The notes beneath the pieces are model-generated. The model ran no database searches. It worked only from the letters and a program-made list of their open reading frames with translations, and was not told the DNA's origin. DNA of 64,000 nucleotides from CAVQCX01 sp963711095 (GTDB lineage Bacteria; Pseudomonadota; Gammaproteobacteria; Chromatiales; Chromatiaceae): positions 69,880 through 133,879 of the forward strand of contig CAVQCX010000015.1 in the NCBI GenBank assembly GCA_963711095.1, in the 5' to 3' direction. The translations under genes were made by a program, and so were the position numbers. Positions 43,351-52,112 of this stretch are shown here, piece after piece (the first letter of the stretch is position 1; every line of letters begins with the position of its first letter).

Positions 43351-44390
43351 GGTCTGTACCTCGGGGGGGTGAGCGGCCAAGGTTCGATCCGGCCGGTGGT
43401 CAATAAATGATTCAGGGTCACCAGAGCAAGGAGCAGCAGCGCCGCCCCCGCGTTGTGGCCGACGGCCACGGGCAGGGGAAGGCGCAGCAGGACGTTCGCC
43501 ACTCCGAGTGAGATCTGCACGAGCAGCGCGAGCAGCAGCAGAGCCCCCGCGCCTCGCACGGGCCCGGACCGAGTCAGCGCCGCCAGGCCGAGCCAACCGA
43601 GATAGACCAGGGTGACCAGAGCACCGAGACGATGCAGGTAGTGGACGGTGATGCCGGCCTGGACCGAAAGCTGACCGCCCTCGTAGTTCACACCGGGGGT
43701 GCCCAGGAAATGGAACGCCTCGCCGATGGCCAGCGGAGGCAGCCACTGGCCCTGGCAGGTGGGGAAGTCGGGGCAGTACAGGGCGACGTAGTTGGTGCTG
43801 GTCCAGCCCCCCAAGACGATCTGGGCGAACAGCACGAGGAGCCCCGCAATCGCCCAGGGGCGCAGCCGGTCGGCACGGCCCTGCGGTACGGCCCCGGCCC
43901 GGGAATGACGAAGCGCCATCCACCACAGGAGCGCCAGGGTGGTCATGCCCGTAACGAGGTGGAGCGTGACTACGGCAGGGCGCAGCAGCATCGTCACAGT
44001 CCACATGCCGAGTGCCGCCTGGAATCCTACCAGCGCCACCACGAGCACGGGCAGAGCCACCGATTGCTCGGGGTCCGCGCGGTTTCTGACGGCGAGGGCC
44101 GCGAGCAACAGAATGAGCAGGCCGAGGGTCCCGGCCAGGTAGCGGTGCGCCATCTCTTTCCAGGCCTTGGCGGGGTCCACCGCGCTGCCGGGAAAGGCCT
44201 GCGCCGCCCGCTGGATTTCCTGGTGCTCGTCCGGAGCAACCATCTGGCCGTAGCACCCGGGCCAGTCGGGGCAGCCGAGTCCGGCGTCGGACAGCCGCAC
44301 ATAGGCCCCAAGCACGATCACGGCCAGCGCGAGCACCGCGGCGACAAAGGCCGTCCGGGCGAACATCCGTCTGGGCGCCGTGGTCGCCAT
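43347..44390 (-). CDS. ctaA: Haem A synthase, COX15/CtaA family
   Basis: The 347-residue membrane enzyme oxidises haem O to haem A. It has about eight membrane helices. Conserved features are LSDAGLGCPDWPGCYG near the first periplasmic loop, EMAHRYLAG with a haem-ligand His, TLHLVTGM, GGWTSTNYVALYCPDFPTC and VHYLHRLGA. The start is the Met of MATTAPRRMF at 44390. It overlaps cyoE and is presumably co-transcribed with it. Confidence 0.94.
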   Translation of the reverse strand: MATTAPRRMFARTAFVAAVLALAVIVLGAYVRLSDAGLGCPDWPGCYGQMVAPDEHQEIQRAAQAFPGSAVDPAKAWKEMAHRYLAGTLGLLILLLAALAVRNRADPEQSVALPVLVVALVGFQAALGMWTVTMLLRPAVVTLHLVTGMTTLALLWWMALRHSRAGAVPQGRADRLRPWAIAGLLVLFAQIVLGGWTSTNYVALYCPDFPTCQGQWLPPLAIGEAFHFLGTPGVNYEGGQLSVQAGITVHYLHRLGALVTLVYLGWLGLAALTRSGPVRGAGALLLLALLVQISLGVANVLLRLPLPVAVGHNAGAALLLLALVTLNHLLTTGRIEPWPLTPPRYRP

Positions 44391-44866
44391 CAGCCTGACC
44401 TCGGGAGCCGGGGTAGCCGATTCGGATCCTCGGCCACGCCTGCCAGGGCCTGCGGGGGCACTGATCCCGGGCGTCTCACCGGGACCGCGAGAGCCCCGCA
44501 TTTACCCGGGGACCCGGTCCGTATCGCTCCGCGCTCGGGGCTATCGAGCCGCCCGGCGAGGCACGGCGGCGCCGTTCGCAGAATCGCCATCCGAAGCGGG
44601 GCGAGACATCGCGGGGTCTGGGTCTGTGGGCCGGTCTGTTCGTTCATGGCTCTTGTAATTACCGATCATGGGGAGCCGCTCAGCTCCGGGGAAATTCGGC
44701 TGGACAGGACTGGCCCGCGGTGCCGATCGGCCGGTGCCGCCGGCCCTCACCCGCCTCCGTGTGGCGCTCGCTCCGGGTCACCCCACCCCGACGCAGGCGC
44801 CGAGGGCGAGCCGGGACCGCCCGCCCGGGCACGGTCTTCCGGTCCATAGCGCACCCGCCCTCGCGG
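44391..44866. other. Gene-free region between ctaA and the SCO-like gene
   Basis: About 475 bases inside the minus-strand assembly-gene run. An 85-codon minus-strand frame (44390-44647, starting MNEQTGPQTQTPR) covers half of it, but its composition looks random and no homology was recognised. No terminator is obvious. Confidence 0.4.
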
Positions 44867-45529
44867 CTAGCCCAGGCCCGAGTATTTCAGCAACCTCTGC
44901 AGATCTTGGATTATGCCGCGCGGGTCGGTATCCGGCCGATAGTACATCATCAGGTTTCCCAGCGGATCGACCAGATACACGCGGTTGGCGCCCTCCATGG
45001 GAGTCCCGTCCACGCTGAACTGGGGGGCGATCGCCTGGGCCTGCGCCTGCGACACGATGGCCACCGCCAAGTCCGGATAGTCCGCCAGGACCGCCCGCAA
45101 TCCGGGGGTCGCCGCACCGGTCGCGAGGAACAGCCGCTGCACGCGCCGGATATTCTCGCCCTGCGCCAGACGCACCTGCCGCAGGGTATACAGCATCTTG
45201 CGGCAGGTCTCTGTGCAGGCGGAATCGCCGATGTAGAGCAGCGTCCACTTGCCGCCCAGGAAGTCCTGTCGGAAGGGCGCGCCCGTGGTCCCGACCAGAC
45301 CGGCCGGCAGACTCAGCGGCCGGGGCGGTGCTATCAGGGTGCCATGGTTGGTCGTGCCGCTAGCCCGCCAGCCATGCTCCGCGCTTACGAACATAAGCCA
45401 TGCCACGATCACCGGCGCGAGGAACAGCAGGCCCACGAGGATAAGCGCCTGCCGGGAGCTGATGGCCCCCCGCTGCCGAGAGCGCGTCTGCAACCTTGCC
45501 CCGTGGAGATCGCCGCCGGAAGCCTTCAT
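44867..45529 (-). CDS. SCO-like membrane-anchored thioredoxin-fold protein (oxidase assembly)
   Basis: The 220-residue protein has one N-terminal membrane helix (residues about 28-47) and a thioredoxin-like domain with KWTLLYIGDSACTETCRKMLY. The CTETC pair is the CxxxC copper site of SCO proteins. A long unpaired loop follows, then RVYLVDPLGNLMMYYRPD, which matches the SCO core. SCO proteins deliver copper to the CuA site of oxidase subunit II. It overlaps the end of SURF1 by 4 bases, so it belongs to the same assembly operon. Confidence 0.82.
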   Translation of the reverse strand: MKASGGDLHGARLQTRSRQRGAISSRQALILVGLLFLAPVIVAWLMFVSAEHGWRASGTTNHGTLIAPPRPLSLPAGLVGTTGAPFRQDFLGGKWTLLYIGDSACTETCRKMLYTLRQVRLAQGENIRRVQRLFLATGAATPGLRAVLADYPDLAVAIVSQAQAQAIAPQFSVDGTPMEGANRVYLVDPLGNLMMYYRPDTDPRGIIQDLQRLLKYSGLG

Positions 45530-46302
45530 GAATGCCCGTTCTCTTGATCTGTCCGCCTCGGCGCGACCCGGTGCGTGTTGACGCCGATATAGATCAGCAG
45601 CAGCACCAGGGCGAGCGTATACCACTGCGCGGCATAGGCGCGATGCTTGTCCGGCGTGATGCCATAGACCGGTCTCCAGTCACGGACAAAACCCCGCGGA
45701 TCCTTCGGGTCCAGCAGCAGCACCAAAGGCAGCACCCGACGCCCCAGACGTTGCTCGATCGGCCCCAGCTCGAGGTGCTCGATCACCCGTGGCCAGCCCT
45801 GGCCCGATTCTTCCACCCCGTCCATCCCGCTCCCCCTTTCGGGCGGCAGCCGAGCCATGGCCCGTACCGTGACGCGCCCCGCAGGGCCGGCCACTGACGG
45901 CAGCTCGGTGCGGCTGCTGCCCAGCGGGACCCAGCCGCGATTGACCAGCACCCACGCCCCTGGCGATCCGGCGCCGTCGAGGTGCAGCGGGGTCAGAACC
46001 TGATATCCGGCCACACCCTGGGAGATCTGATTGTCCAGCAGCAGCTGGTGATCCAGGTCGTAAGTGCCCTGAGCCGTCACTTGCCGGTATTCCATCGCCG
46101 AACGGGGCCCGGATGACGCCAGCAGGCTTTGCAGCGGCTCGGCAGGCAGACTGATGCGTGCGGCATGGGCGTCCATCAGACGCTGCTTCCAGGCCGCGCG
46201 CTCGATCTGCCAGTGGCCCAGGAGGAGCAGCACCGGCAGCAACACCAGGGTGGCGAGACTCGGCCACAACGAGGGACGAAAATCAAAGGGACCAATAAGC
46301 AT
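45526..46302 (-). CDS. SURF1 family oxidase assembly protein
   Basis: The 258-residue protein has two membrane helices, one at residues about 12-30 and one near the C-terminus (WYTLALVLLLIYIGV), flanking a periplasmic domain. LGHWQIERAAWKQ, LDNQISQGVAGYQVLTPL and VNRGWVP are family hallmarks. SURF1 helps insert haem A into subunit I. The ATG at 46302 is preferred over a TTG six bases upstream. It is divergent from the DUF2909 gene. Confidence 0.93.
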   Translation of the reverse strand: MLIGPFDFRPSLWPSLATLVLLPVLLLLGHWQIERAAWKQRLMDAHAARISLPAEPLQSLLASSGPRSAMEYRQVTAQGTYDLDHQLLLDNQISQGVAGYQVLTPLHLDGAGSPGAWVLVNRGWVPLGSSRTELPSVAGPAGRVTVRAMARLPPERGSGMDGVEESGQGWPRVIEHLELGPIEQRLGRRVLPLVLLLDPKDPRGFVRDWRPVYGITPDKHRAYAAQWYTLALVLLLIYIGVNTHRVAPRRTDQENGHS

Positions 46303-46361
46303 CTGCAATCTGCTGCTTTGCTATACTGCCGGCCATCCACTCCAAACGCCGCACCTTCACC

Positions 46362-46574
46362 ATGTTCAGCAAGATCGTCGTCGTCCTGTTTCTGCTCGCC
46401 ATCGTCGCCAGCCTTGGCAGCGGCTTGTTCTATCTGGTCCGTGACAAGGGCTCATCCGACCGCACGGTGCGTGCGCTCACAGTCCGCATCGGCCTGTCCG
46501 TCCTGCTGTTCGTGCTCCTGATGCTAGGCTACCTCACCGGTCTGCTGCAGCCCCACGGAATCCATCCCGGCTGA
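46362..46574 (+). CDS. DUF2909 twin transmembrane protein
   Basis: The 70-residue protein consists of two membrane helices (VVVLFLLAIVASLGSGLFYLV and IGLSVLLFVLLMLGYL) joined by a short polar loop (RDKGSSDRTVRALTVR). This matches the DUF2909/twin-TM family found between coxC and SURF1 in proteobacterial oxidase clusters. The role is unknown but likely in oxidase assembly. Confidence 0.85.
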   Translation: MFSKIVVVLFLLAIVASLGSGLFYLVRDKGSSDRTVRALTVRIGLSVLLFVLLMLGYLTGLLQPHGIHPG

Positions 46575-46587
46575 AACCCCGGAACGG

Positions 46588-46613
46588 AAGGGCGCCGCGA
46601 TCGCGGCGCCCTT
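46588..46613. terminator. Perfect palindromic bidirectional terminator
   Basis: A 26-base perfect palindrome, AAGGGCGCCGCGA then its complement, is flanked by TTTCTC on the + side. It lies between the converging DUF2909 (+) and coxC (-) genes. Confidence 0.75.
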
Positions 46614-46635
46614 TCTCGCCGGGCGCTTGTGCCCG

Positions 46636-47499
46636 TCAGACGAGCCAGTAGACGCACACGAACAGGCCCAGCCAGACCACGTCCACGAAGTGCCAGTACC
46701 AGGCTACCGCCTCGAAGGCGAAGTGGTGCTCCGGGGTGAAGTGCCCCTTGATGCTGCGCAGCAGGATCACCAAGAGCATGGTGGCGCCGAGCGTGACGTG
46801 GGCCCCGTGAAAACCGGTCAGCATGAAGAAGGTGGTGCCGTAGATGCCCGAGTGCAGGGTCAGGTTCATCTCGCTATAGGCATGAGAGTACTCGTGGATC
46901 TGTAGGAGCAGGAACAGCACACCCAGTGCCACCGTGGCCGCCAGCCACAGGATCAGCGCTTTGCGCTGACTCTTCTTCAACGCCCAGTGCGCCATGGTCA
47001 CGGTCACGCCGCTGGACAGCAGGATCAGGGTGTTGATGGCCGGAATTCCCCAGGCCTCCATGGCCTGGAAGGGCCCACCGACGTTAGCCGGTCCATTGGT
47101 CGGCCACATGGCCGAAAACCCCGGCCAGAGCAGCACCTCGGTCATGCCCTTGTTGGCGCCCCCGCCGAGCCAGGGCAAGGCATACATGCGGGCATAAAAC
47201 AGTGCGCCGAAAAAGGCTGCGAAGAACATGACCTCCGAGAAGATGAACCAGCCCATGCCCAAGCGGAACGACATATCGACCTGGTCGTTGTACTTGCCGC
47301 TCTGGCTTTCGCTGATGACCGTGCCGAACCAGCCGAAGATCATGACCAGCAGAATCGCCGCGCCGGCCATCATGACCATGGGAGAGCCGTTATGGAGAAA
47401 GTGCGCAAACCCCCCCAGGGTGAGAAACAGGCCCACTGAGCCCACGAGCGGCCAGTAGCTTGGCTGCGGCAGGTAGTAACCCCCTTTGGATACTGACAT
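46636..47499 (-). CDS. ctaE: Cytochrome c oxidase subunit III
   Basis: The 287-residue subunit has seven membrane helices. Conserved segments include FRLGMGWFIFSEVMFFAAFFGALFYAR, FHGAHVTLGATMLLVILLR and the C-terminal HHFAFEAVAWYWHFVDVVWLGLFVCVY, all diagnostic of aa3 subunit III. It closes the minus-strand coxB-coxA-coxC run. The space between it and coxA holds only a small gene and a decayed ctaG. Confidence 0.96.
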   Translation of the reverse strand: MSVSKGGYYLPQPSYWPLVGSVGLFLTLGGFAHFLHNGSPMVMMAGAAILLVMIFGWFGTVISESQSGKYNDQVDMSFRLGMGWFIFSEVMFFAAFFGALFYARMYALPWLGGGANKGMTEVLLWPGFSAMWPTNGPANVGGPFQAMEAWGIPAINTLILLSSGVTVTMAHWALKKSQRKALILWLAATVALGVLFLLLQIHEYSHAYSEMNLTLHSGIYGTTFFMLTGFHGAHVTLGATMLLVILLRSIKGHFTPEHHFAFEAVAWYWHFVDVVWLGLFVCVYWLV

Positions 47500-47539
47500 T
47501 GGTCATTCCCTCTCTACTATGCGAAATTGATTCGATGGG

Positions 47540-47766
47540 TTAATTCGTCGTCACCGTCAAGGCGGCGTCCCCAGGGGCGCTCGCTGACCCTCTGAGTGCC
47601 TTGTCCAGCTCGATGCGCCCGATCTTGTCATTGTGAGACCGGTCACCTAGCAGGGCACGTCATACAGAGGCACCAGGGCAAGTCCGAAGCCGAACATACC
47701 CAGGGCCACCAGGGCTAGCCGCGTGACGCCGCGCCGATTCACGCGCGAATGGTGAGAGTCGCTCAC
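47540..47766 (-). pseudogene. ctaG: Remnant of ctaG (COX11 copper chaperone)
   Basis: From GTG at 47766 the frame reads LALVALGMFGFGLALVPLYD then VPC followed by TAG, where the family has PLYDVFCEVTGL. After the stop, VTGL is readable, then two surplus bases shift the frame to NDKIGRIELDKAL, matching the GKTGRIEADEA region of CtaG. The sequence then ends after about 20 more codons at 47540. The remaining ~110 residues, including the copper-binding CFCF motif, are absent. Nonsense change, shift and deletion together indicate true decay. CtaG normally loads CuB into subunit I. Confidence 0.8.
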
Positions 47767-47767
47767 C

Positions 47768-47896
47768 TCAGTGGCGGACCAGAAAGCTGGCGACGTAAAA
47801 CGCAATCACGATCGCAACCAGAGCAACGACGACCAGTACTTTGCGGGCTGTCCCCGGTCGCGACTGTCCAGATTCTTTCGCCGTCATGGTGCTCAT
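47768..47896 (-). CDS. Cytochrome oxidase small assembly protein
   Basis: A 42-residue reading frame starts MSTMTAKESGQSRPG and contains a single membrane helix (KVLVVVALVAIVIAFYVASF). It lies between coxA and the ctaG remnant, where many gammaproteobacteria encode a one-helix small oxidase assembly protein. Alternative starts are an ATG at 47887 and an out-of-frame one at 47900. Assignment rests on position, size and topology. Confidence 0.65.
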   Translation of the reverse strand: MSTMTAKESGQSRPGTARKVLVVVALVAIVIAFYVASFLVRH

Positions 47897-47938
47897 CCAT
47901 CCGGGTTGCGCTACCGCGCAACCCGGTGTCGAAAACGC

Positions 47939-49513
47939 TTAGCTGATCTCGGGTGCCGTTTCAAACGTGTGATACGGCGCCGGCGAGGGGACGGTCCATT
48001 CCAGTCCTTCCGCACCTTCCCAGACCTGCGCGGTCGCACTCGTGCCGCCGCGGATGGTCCGGATGACGATATACAGGAAGAATACCTGCGCCAGACCGAA
48101 GGCAAAGCCGCCGAGGCTGGAGACCATGTTCCAGTCGGCGAACTGCAGCGAATAGTCCGGTATGCGGCGCGGCATCCCGGCCAGGCCGAGGAAGTGCTGC
48201 GGGAAGAACAGCACATTCACGGAAACCACCGACCACCAGAAGTGGATCTTGCCGAGGCGCTCCTCATACATGTGGCCGGTCCACTTGGGCAGCCAGTAGT
48301 AGACCGCGGCGATGATGGCGAAGAGTGCGCCGGTCACCAGCACGTAGTGGAAGTGGGCGACGACGAAATAGGTGTCCTGATACTGCATGTCGGCGGGTGC
48401 CACGCCGAGCATCAGGCCGGAGAAGCCGCCGATAGTGAACAGGAATACGAAGGCGACTGCCCACAGCATCGGCGTCTCGAAGGTCAGGGAGCCGCGCCAC
48501 ATGGTGGCCGTCCAGTTGAACACCTTCACCGCCGTCGGGACCGAGATCAACGTGGTCGCGTACATGAAGTACAGCTCGCCGGCGACCGGCATGCCGGTGG
48601 TGAACATGTGGTGCGCCCAGACGAGGAACGACAGAAAGGCGATCGAGGCTGTCGCATACACCATGGAACTGTAGCCGAAGAGCTTCTTGCGGGAGAAGGT
48701 CGGAATGATCTGCGAGACCACGCCGAAGGCCGGCAGGATCATGATGTAGACTTCGGGATGGCCGAAGAACCAGAACACATGCTGGAACAGCACCGGGTCG
48801 CCGCCGCCGGCGGCGCTGAAGAAGCTGGTGCCGAAGTGGCGGTCGGTCAGCATCATGGTCACAGCCCCGGCCAGCACGGGCATCACGGCGATCAGCAGGA
48901 AAGCGGTGATGAACCAGGTCCAGACGAACAGCGGCATCTTCATCAGCGTCATGCCGGGGGCGCGCATGTTGAGCACCGTGGCGATGATGTTGATGGCGCC
49001 CATGATGGATGAGAAGCCCAGCATGTGCACCGAGAAGATGAAGAAATCGGTGCTCTCGGGCGCGAAGGTCGTGGACAGCGGTGCGTAGAAGGTCCAGCCG
49101 AAGGCCGGGCCACCGCCTTTCATGAACAGGGTGCTGAGCAGCAGGGTGCCAGCGAACGGCAGGATCCAGAAGCTCCAGTTGTTCATGCGCGGCAGGGCCA
49201 TGTCAGGGGCCCCGATCATCATGGGAATCAGCCAGTTGGCGAGACCGACCATGCCCGGCATGATCGCGCCGAACACCATGATAAGCCCGTGCATGGTGGT
49301 CAGGGTGTTGAAGAACTGCGGCTCGAAGAATTGCAGCCCGGGCTCGAACAATTCGGCGCGGATCAGCATCGCCATGGCGCCGCCAACCAGCAGCATGATG
49401 AAGGAGAACCACAGGTAGAGGGTGCCGATATCCTTGTGGTTGGTGGTGAACAGCCAGCGCTTCAGGCCAGTGGGGTGGCCATGATGCGCATCGTGCGTGG
49501 TTGCTGTACTCAT
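47939..49513 (-). CDS. ctaD: Cytochrome c oxidase subunit I (aa3 type)
   Basis: The 524-residue haem-copper catalytic subunit has twelve membrane helices. NTLTTMHGLIMVF carries the low-spin haem His. HPEVYIMILPAFG contains the CuB His and the cross-linked Tyr. AHHMFTTG gives the CuB His pair. VVAHFHYVLVTG holds the two haem His ligands. K- and D-channel residues appear in GANWLIPMMIGAPDMALPRMNN-like stretches. GGAGG lies 10 bases before the ATG at 49513. It follows coxB on the same strand. Confidence 0.97.
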   Translation of the reverse strand: MSTATTHDAHHGHPTGLKRWLFTTNHKDIGTLYLWFSFIMLLVGGAMAMLIRAELFEPGLQFFEPQFFNTLTTMHGLIMVFGAIMPGMVGLANWLIPMMIGAPDMALPRMNNWSFWILPFAGTLLLSTLFMKGGGPAFGWTFYAPLSTTFAPESTDFFIFSVHMLGFSSIMGAINIIATVLNMRAPGMTLMKMPLFVWTWFITAFLLIAVMPVLAGAVTMMLTDRHFGTSFFSAAGGGDPVLFQHVFWFFGHPEVYIMILPAFGVVSQIIPTFSRKKLFGYSSMVYATASIAFLSFLVWAHHMFTTGMPVAGELYFMYATTLISVPTAVKVFNWTATMWRGSLTFETPMLWAVAFVFLFTIGGFSGLMLGVAPADMQYQDTYFVVAHFHYVLVTGALFAIIAAVYYWLPKWTGHMYEERLGKIHFWWSVVSVNVLFFPQHFLGLAGMPRRIPDYSLQFADWNMVSSLGGFAFGLAQVFFLYIVIRTIRGGTSATAQVWEGAEGLEWTVPSPAPYHTFETAPEIS

Positions 49514-49545
49514 ATGCGTCAAACCTCCACTGATTCCTGAAATGC

Positions 49546-50677
49546 TTACTTGGCAGCCGCGATATCGGACGGCTGGACCACATCACCGGTATTGTTGCCG
49601 AAGGAGTTGCGCTCGTAGGTGATGACCGAGGCGAGGTCTACCGCATTGAGCTGCTCACCGAAGGCCTGCATCGCGGTGCCGGTCTTGCCGTGCAGTACGA
49701 TGTTGAGGTGGGCGGCGCGATCGCCGTTGGCGATCTTGCTGCCTGCCAAGGCGGGGAACACGCCCGGGATGCCCTGACCGTTGGGCTGGTGGCAGGCCGC
49801 GCAGATCTTGTGGTAGACCTTGTCGCCGTTGGCCATCAGCTCCTCCTTGGTCATCTTCTCGGTGGAGGCCGCGGCGGCCTTGGCTTCACCGGCCTTCTGC
49901 TCGGCAACCCAGGCTTTGTAGTCCGACTTCCGTCTTGGCGACCAGCACGATCGGCATGAAACCGTGGTCCTTGCCGCACAGTTCCGCGCACTTGCCGCGG
50001 TAGAGGCCCGGCTCCTTCAGCTCCGTCCACGCATCGTTGATGTACCCGGGCACGGCATCCTGCTTCCAGCCAAGGGCCGGCACCCACCAGGAGTGGATCA
50101 CGTCGTTGGAGGTGATCAGGAAGCGGATCTTCTTGTTGATCGGCACGACGATCGGGTTGTCCACTTCGGCCAGGTAGTTTTCACCCTTCGCCTGCTTGTT
50201 CTCGATCTGCTCGCGCGGCGTGGTCAGCGTGCTGAAGAAGCTGATGCCCTCGTCGAGATAATCGTATTTCCATTTCCACTGGTAGCCGGTGATCTTGATG
50301 GACATGTCGGCGTCGCGGGTATCTTCCAGCGCCAGCAGCGTCTTGGTCGCCGGTATTGCCATGCCCACCAGGATCAGGAAGGGGATGGTGGTCCAGATGA
50401 TTTCGACAGTGGTGCTTTCATGGAAGCTGGCCGGCTTCGCGCCCTTGGATTTGCGATGATTGATGATGGAGTAGATCAGCACGGCAAACACACCGATGCA
50501 GATCACGACACAGATCTCGAAGATCAGCATGTGCAGGTGATAGACCCTGTGGCTGATATCCGTGGCGCCGGGTGTCATGTTCAGGTCCGTGAATCCTGCA
50601 AAGGAATTGCCTGCGCCGAGCAGGATGACTGCCCCCCACAGGCCGCACAGGGCAAGTCGTAGCTTCTTAGCAAACAT
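49546..50677 (-). CDS. ctaC: Cytochrome c oxidase subunit II with C-terminal cytochrome c domain, frameshifted
   Basis: The first frame (50677 to 49886) has a signal peptide, two membrane helices (about 48-70 and 95-115) and the CuA site: H195 and CAELCGKDHGFM with C230, C234, H238 and M241. At about 49928 homology passes to the next frame (DYKAWVAEQKAGEAKAAA). That frame continues into MTKEELMANGDKVYHKICAACHQPNGQG, a haem-binding cytochrome c domain, ending at 49546. Removing one A of the AA pair at 49928-49929 joins them. The fusion resembles the caa3-type subunit II. Without the repair, subunit II would still be complete but lose its cytochrome tail. Confidence 0.9.
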
Positions 50678-50716
50678 GCATCAATCTCCCTAACGATTTT
50701 GATTCTAGAAGAACTG

Positions 50717-51217
50717 TTACTGGCGCCACGGCCGGTCGAGCCGCTCCCGGATACCGCGCCTCAATGCACCCGCCAGCGCGGCACGCTCGTCTTCGCTCAG
50801 GAACCTGCCGATCTCCACCCGGCGCCCTTGATAGGCGATCATCAGACGGGTCGGGTACCAGGCTATGGGCGACTTCTCGAGCAGTACCCGGGCCCAGATG
50901 CTCGGGCATTCCCAGCGTTCCTCGGCGTGGCGTCGCCCCTTCTCCACCCTGACGACGTCAGCATCTACAGAGACGATCTCACACCACCGGCTGCGCGAGA
51001 GGCAAAGATAGAAGGCCGCTCCCAGCGCGAACAATTCCAGACCGGCAAAGGGCAGCACCGGCCAGAACCCATGCAGGGCGAAGGTCACGGAGATCCCCAG
51101 CACGCATGAGGCGACCACCGCGTAAACTCTCAGCATCCCGCGCCAGGACAGGGACTGGTTGGGACGGATGATCCAGCGACAACCCAAGCCTGCCAGACCG
51201 CATACCAATTCAACCAC
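50717..51217 (-). CDS. DUF2244 family integral membrane protein
   Basis: The 166-residue protein starts at GTG 51217. Near the N-terminus it reads RWIIRPNQSLSWRGMLRVY, typical of DUF2244, then two membrane helices (VYAVVASCVLGISVTFAL and LPFAGLELFALGAAFYLCL). The soluble C-terminal part ends FLSEDERAALAGALRRGI. DUF2244 genes commonly precede coxB in proteobacterial oxidase clusters, as here (39 bases). Function is unknown. The start is uncertain because no ribosome site stands out. Confidence 0.82.
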   Translation of the reverse strand: MVELVCGLAGLGCRWIIRPNQSLSWRGMLRVYAVVASCVLGISVTFALHGFWPVLPFAGLELFALGAAFYLCLSRSRWCEIVSVDADVVRVEKGRRHAEERWECPSIWARVLLEKSPIAWYPTRLMIAYQGRRVEIGRFLSEDERAALAGALRRGIRERLDRPWRQ

Positions 51218-51665
51218 GGATTCAGCCAGTACCGGATGTGGCCGGCTTGCCCTGCAAATAAGCGGGGCATCCTACTGTATGCATAGGAATCCCGCAACCG
51301 CCGCGCGGGAGCGGAACCGGCCGGATGTGCCAGCAAAAGTGTCGGAATTCTAGATGAGAACGTCCCCGGACACAACGACTCGAGCCGGCGCTTCGATCCG
51401 GGTCGCCGTCGGTCGCGCGCAACGCACGCTGCGGCGGTGGCGTCGCTGCCCGGGTCTACCGCCCGCCGGCTCAGCGTCGAGCAGCTCGGCGCCCGGAAAG
51501 CCACCTACCGGGCAGGCGTCTTCATCGAGCGGCGCACCGATCGGCACCTCGACGCTGCCTAGCAGCCTGTCGGAAGACCCCCGCCGCCCGGGACGATCGC
51601 GGCTCTCGCTGCTGATCTACGGCTATGTCACGGCCGAGCATTCGAGCCGCCAGATCGCCCTCGGC
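51218..51665. other. Gene-free region with a possible IS remnant
   Basis: About 450 bases with no intact gene. TAGCAGCCTGTCGGA at 51560-51574 resembles the terminal repeat of the MITE-like elements. It is followed on the + strand by codons reading LIYGYVTAEHSSRQIAL, which resembles a conserved stretch of IS1182-type transposases. Confidence 0.4.
51560..51660 (+). mobile_element. Possible insertion-sequence end and transposase remnant (IS1182-like)
   Basis: An end-like sequence TAGCAGCCTGTCGGA precedes a short coding remnant with LIYGYVTAEHSSRQIAL, similar to the LLYGY...SSRKI region of IS1182-family transposases. The remnant is about 30 codons long and cannot be active. Confidence 0.35.
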
Positions 51666-52112
51666 TCAGCCCCTTTTGATGTGCACCGCCACCAGGTCGC
51701 AGGGCGCGTGGTGCATGACAGCATTGGCCGTCGAGCCGAGCAGCAGCCCGAGACCGTGGCGGCCATGACTGCCGATCACAATCAAGTCCACGCCCTGCTC
51801 CTCGGCGACGCGAACAATCTCCGCCTTCGGCGACCCCACCAACACGTGCCGGTCGGCGTGTTTGACGTGCAACCGGTCTCCGAGCTCGCGGATCCGCGCC
51901 TCGCCGGACTCCAGGAGCTGACGCTCGACATTCATCTCGTCGGGGAGCGTCACCTCGCCGGCGTACTCCATGAGCACCGGCTCCACCACATGGATCAGAC
52001 TCAGCCGCGCCATGTAGCGCTGGGCGAGCTCTTCCGCGCGGCCCATGACATCGTCCGATCCGGGCGAGAAATTGAGCGCCACCATGATGTGCTGATACGG
52101 ATGCCCCGCCAT
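51666..52112 (-). CDS. Universal stress protein, UspA family
   Basis: The 148-residue alpha/beta protein starts MAGHPYQHIMVALNFSPGSD. The ATP-binding motif GSHGRHGLGLLLGSTANAVM matches the G-2x-G-9x-G(S/T) signature, so it likely binds ATP. The Met at 52112 has GGAGG about 11 bases upstream; an upstream ATG at 52190 adds 26 residues with no similarity. It is a single domain, probably a cytoplasmic dimer, with a role in stress survival. Confidence 0.9.
   Translation of the reverse strand: MAGHPYQHIMVALNFSPGSDDVMGRAEELAQRYMARLSLIHVVEPVLMEYAGEVTLPDEMNVERQLLESGEARIRELGDRLHVKHADRHVLVGSPKAEIVRVAEEQGVDLIVIGSHGRHGLGLLLGSTANAVMHHAPCDLVAVHIKRG

Noticed and set aside
44390..44647. 85-codon minus-strand frame between ctaA and the SCO-like gene
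   Set aside because: Random-looking composition, no motif, and it runs directly into the ctaA start without a clear ribosome site.
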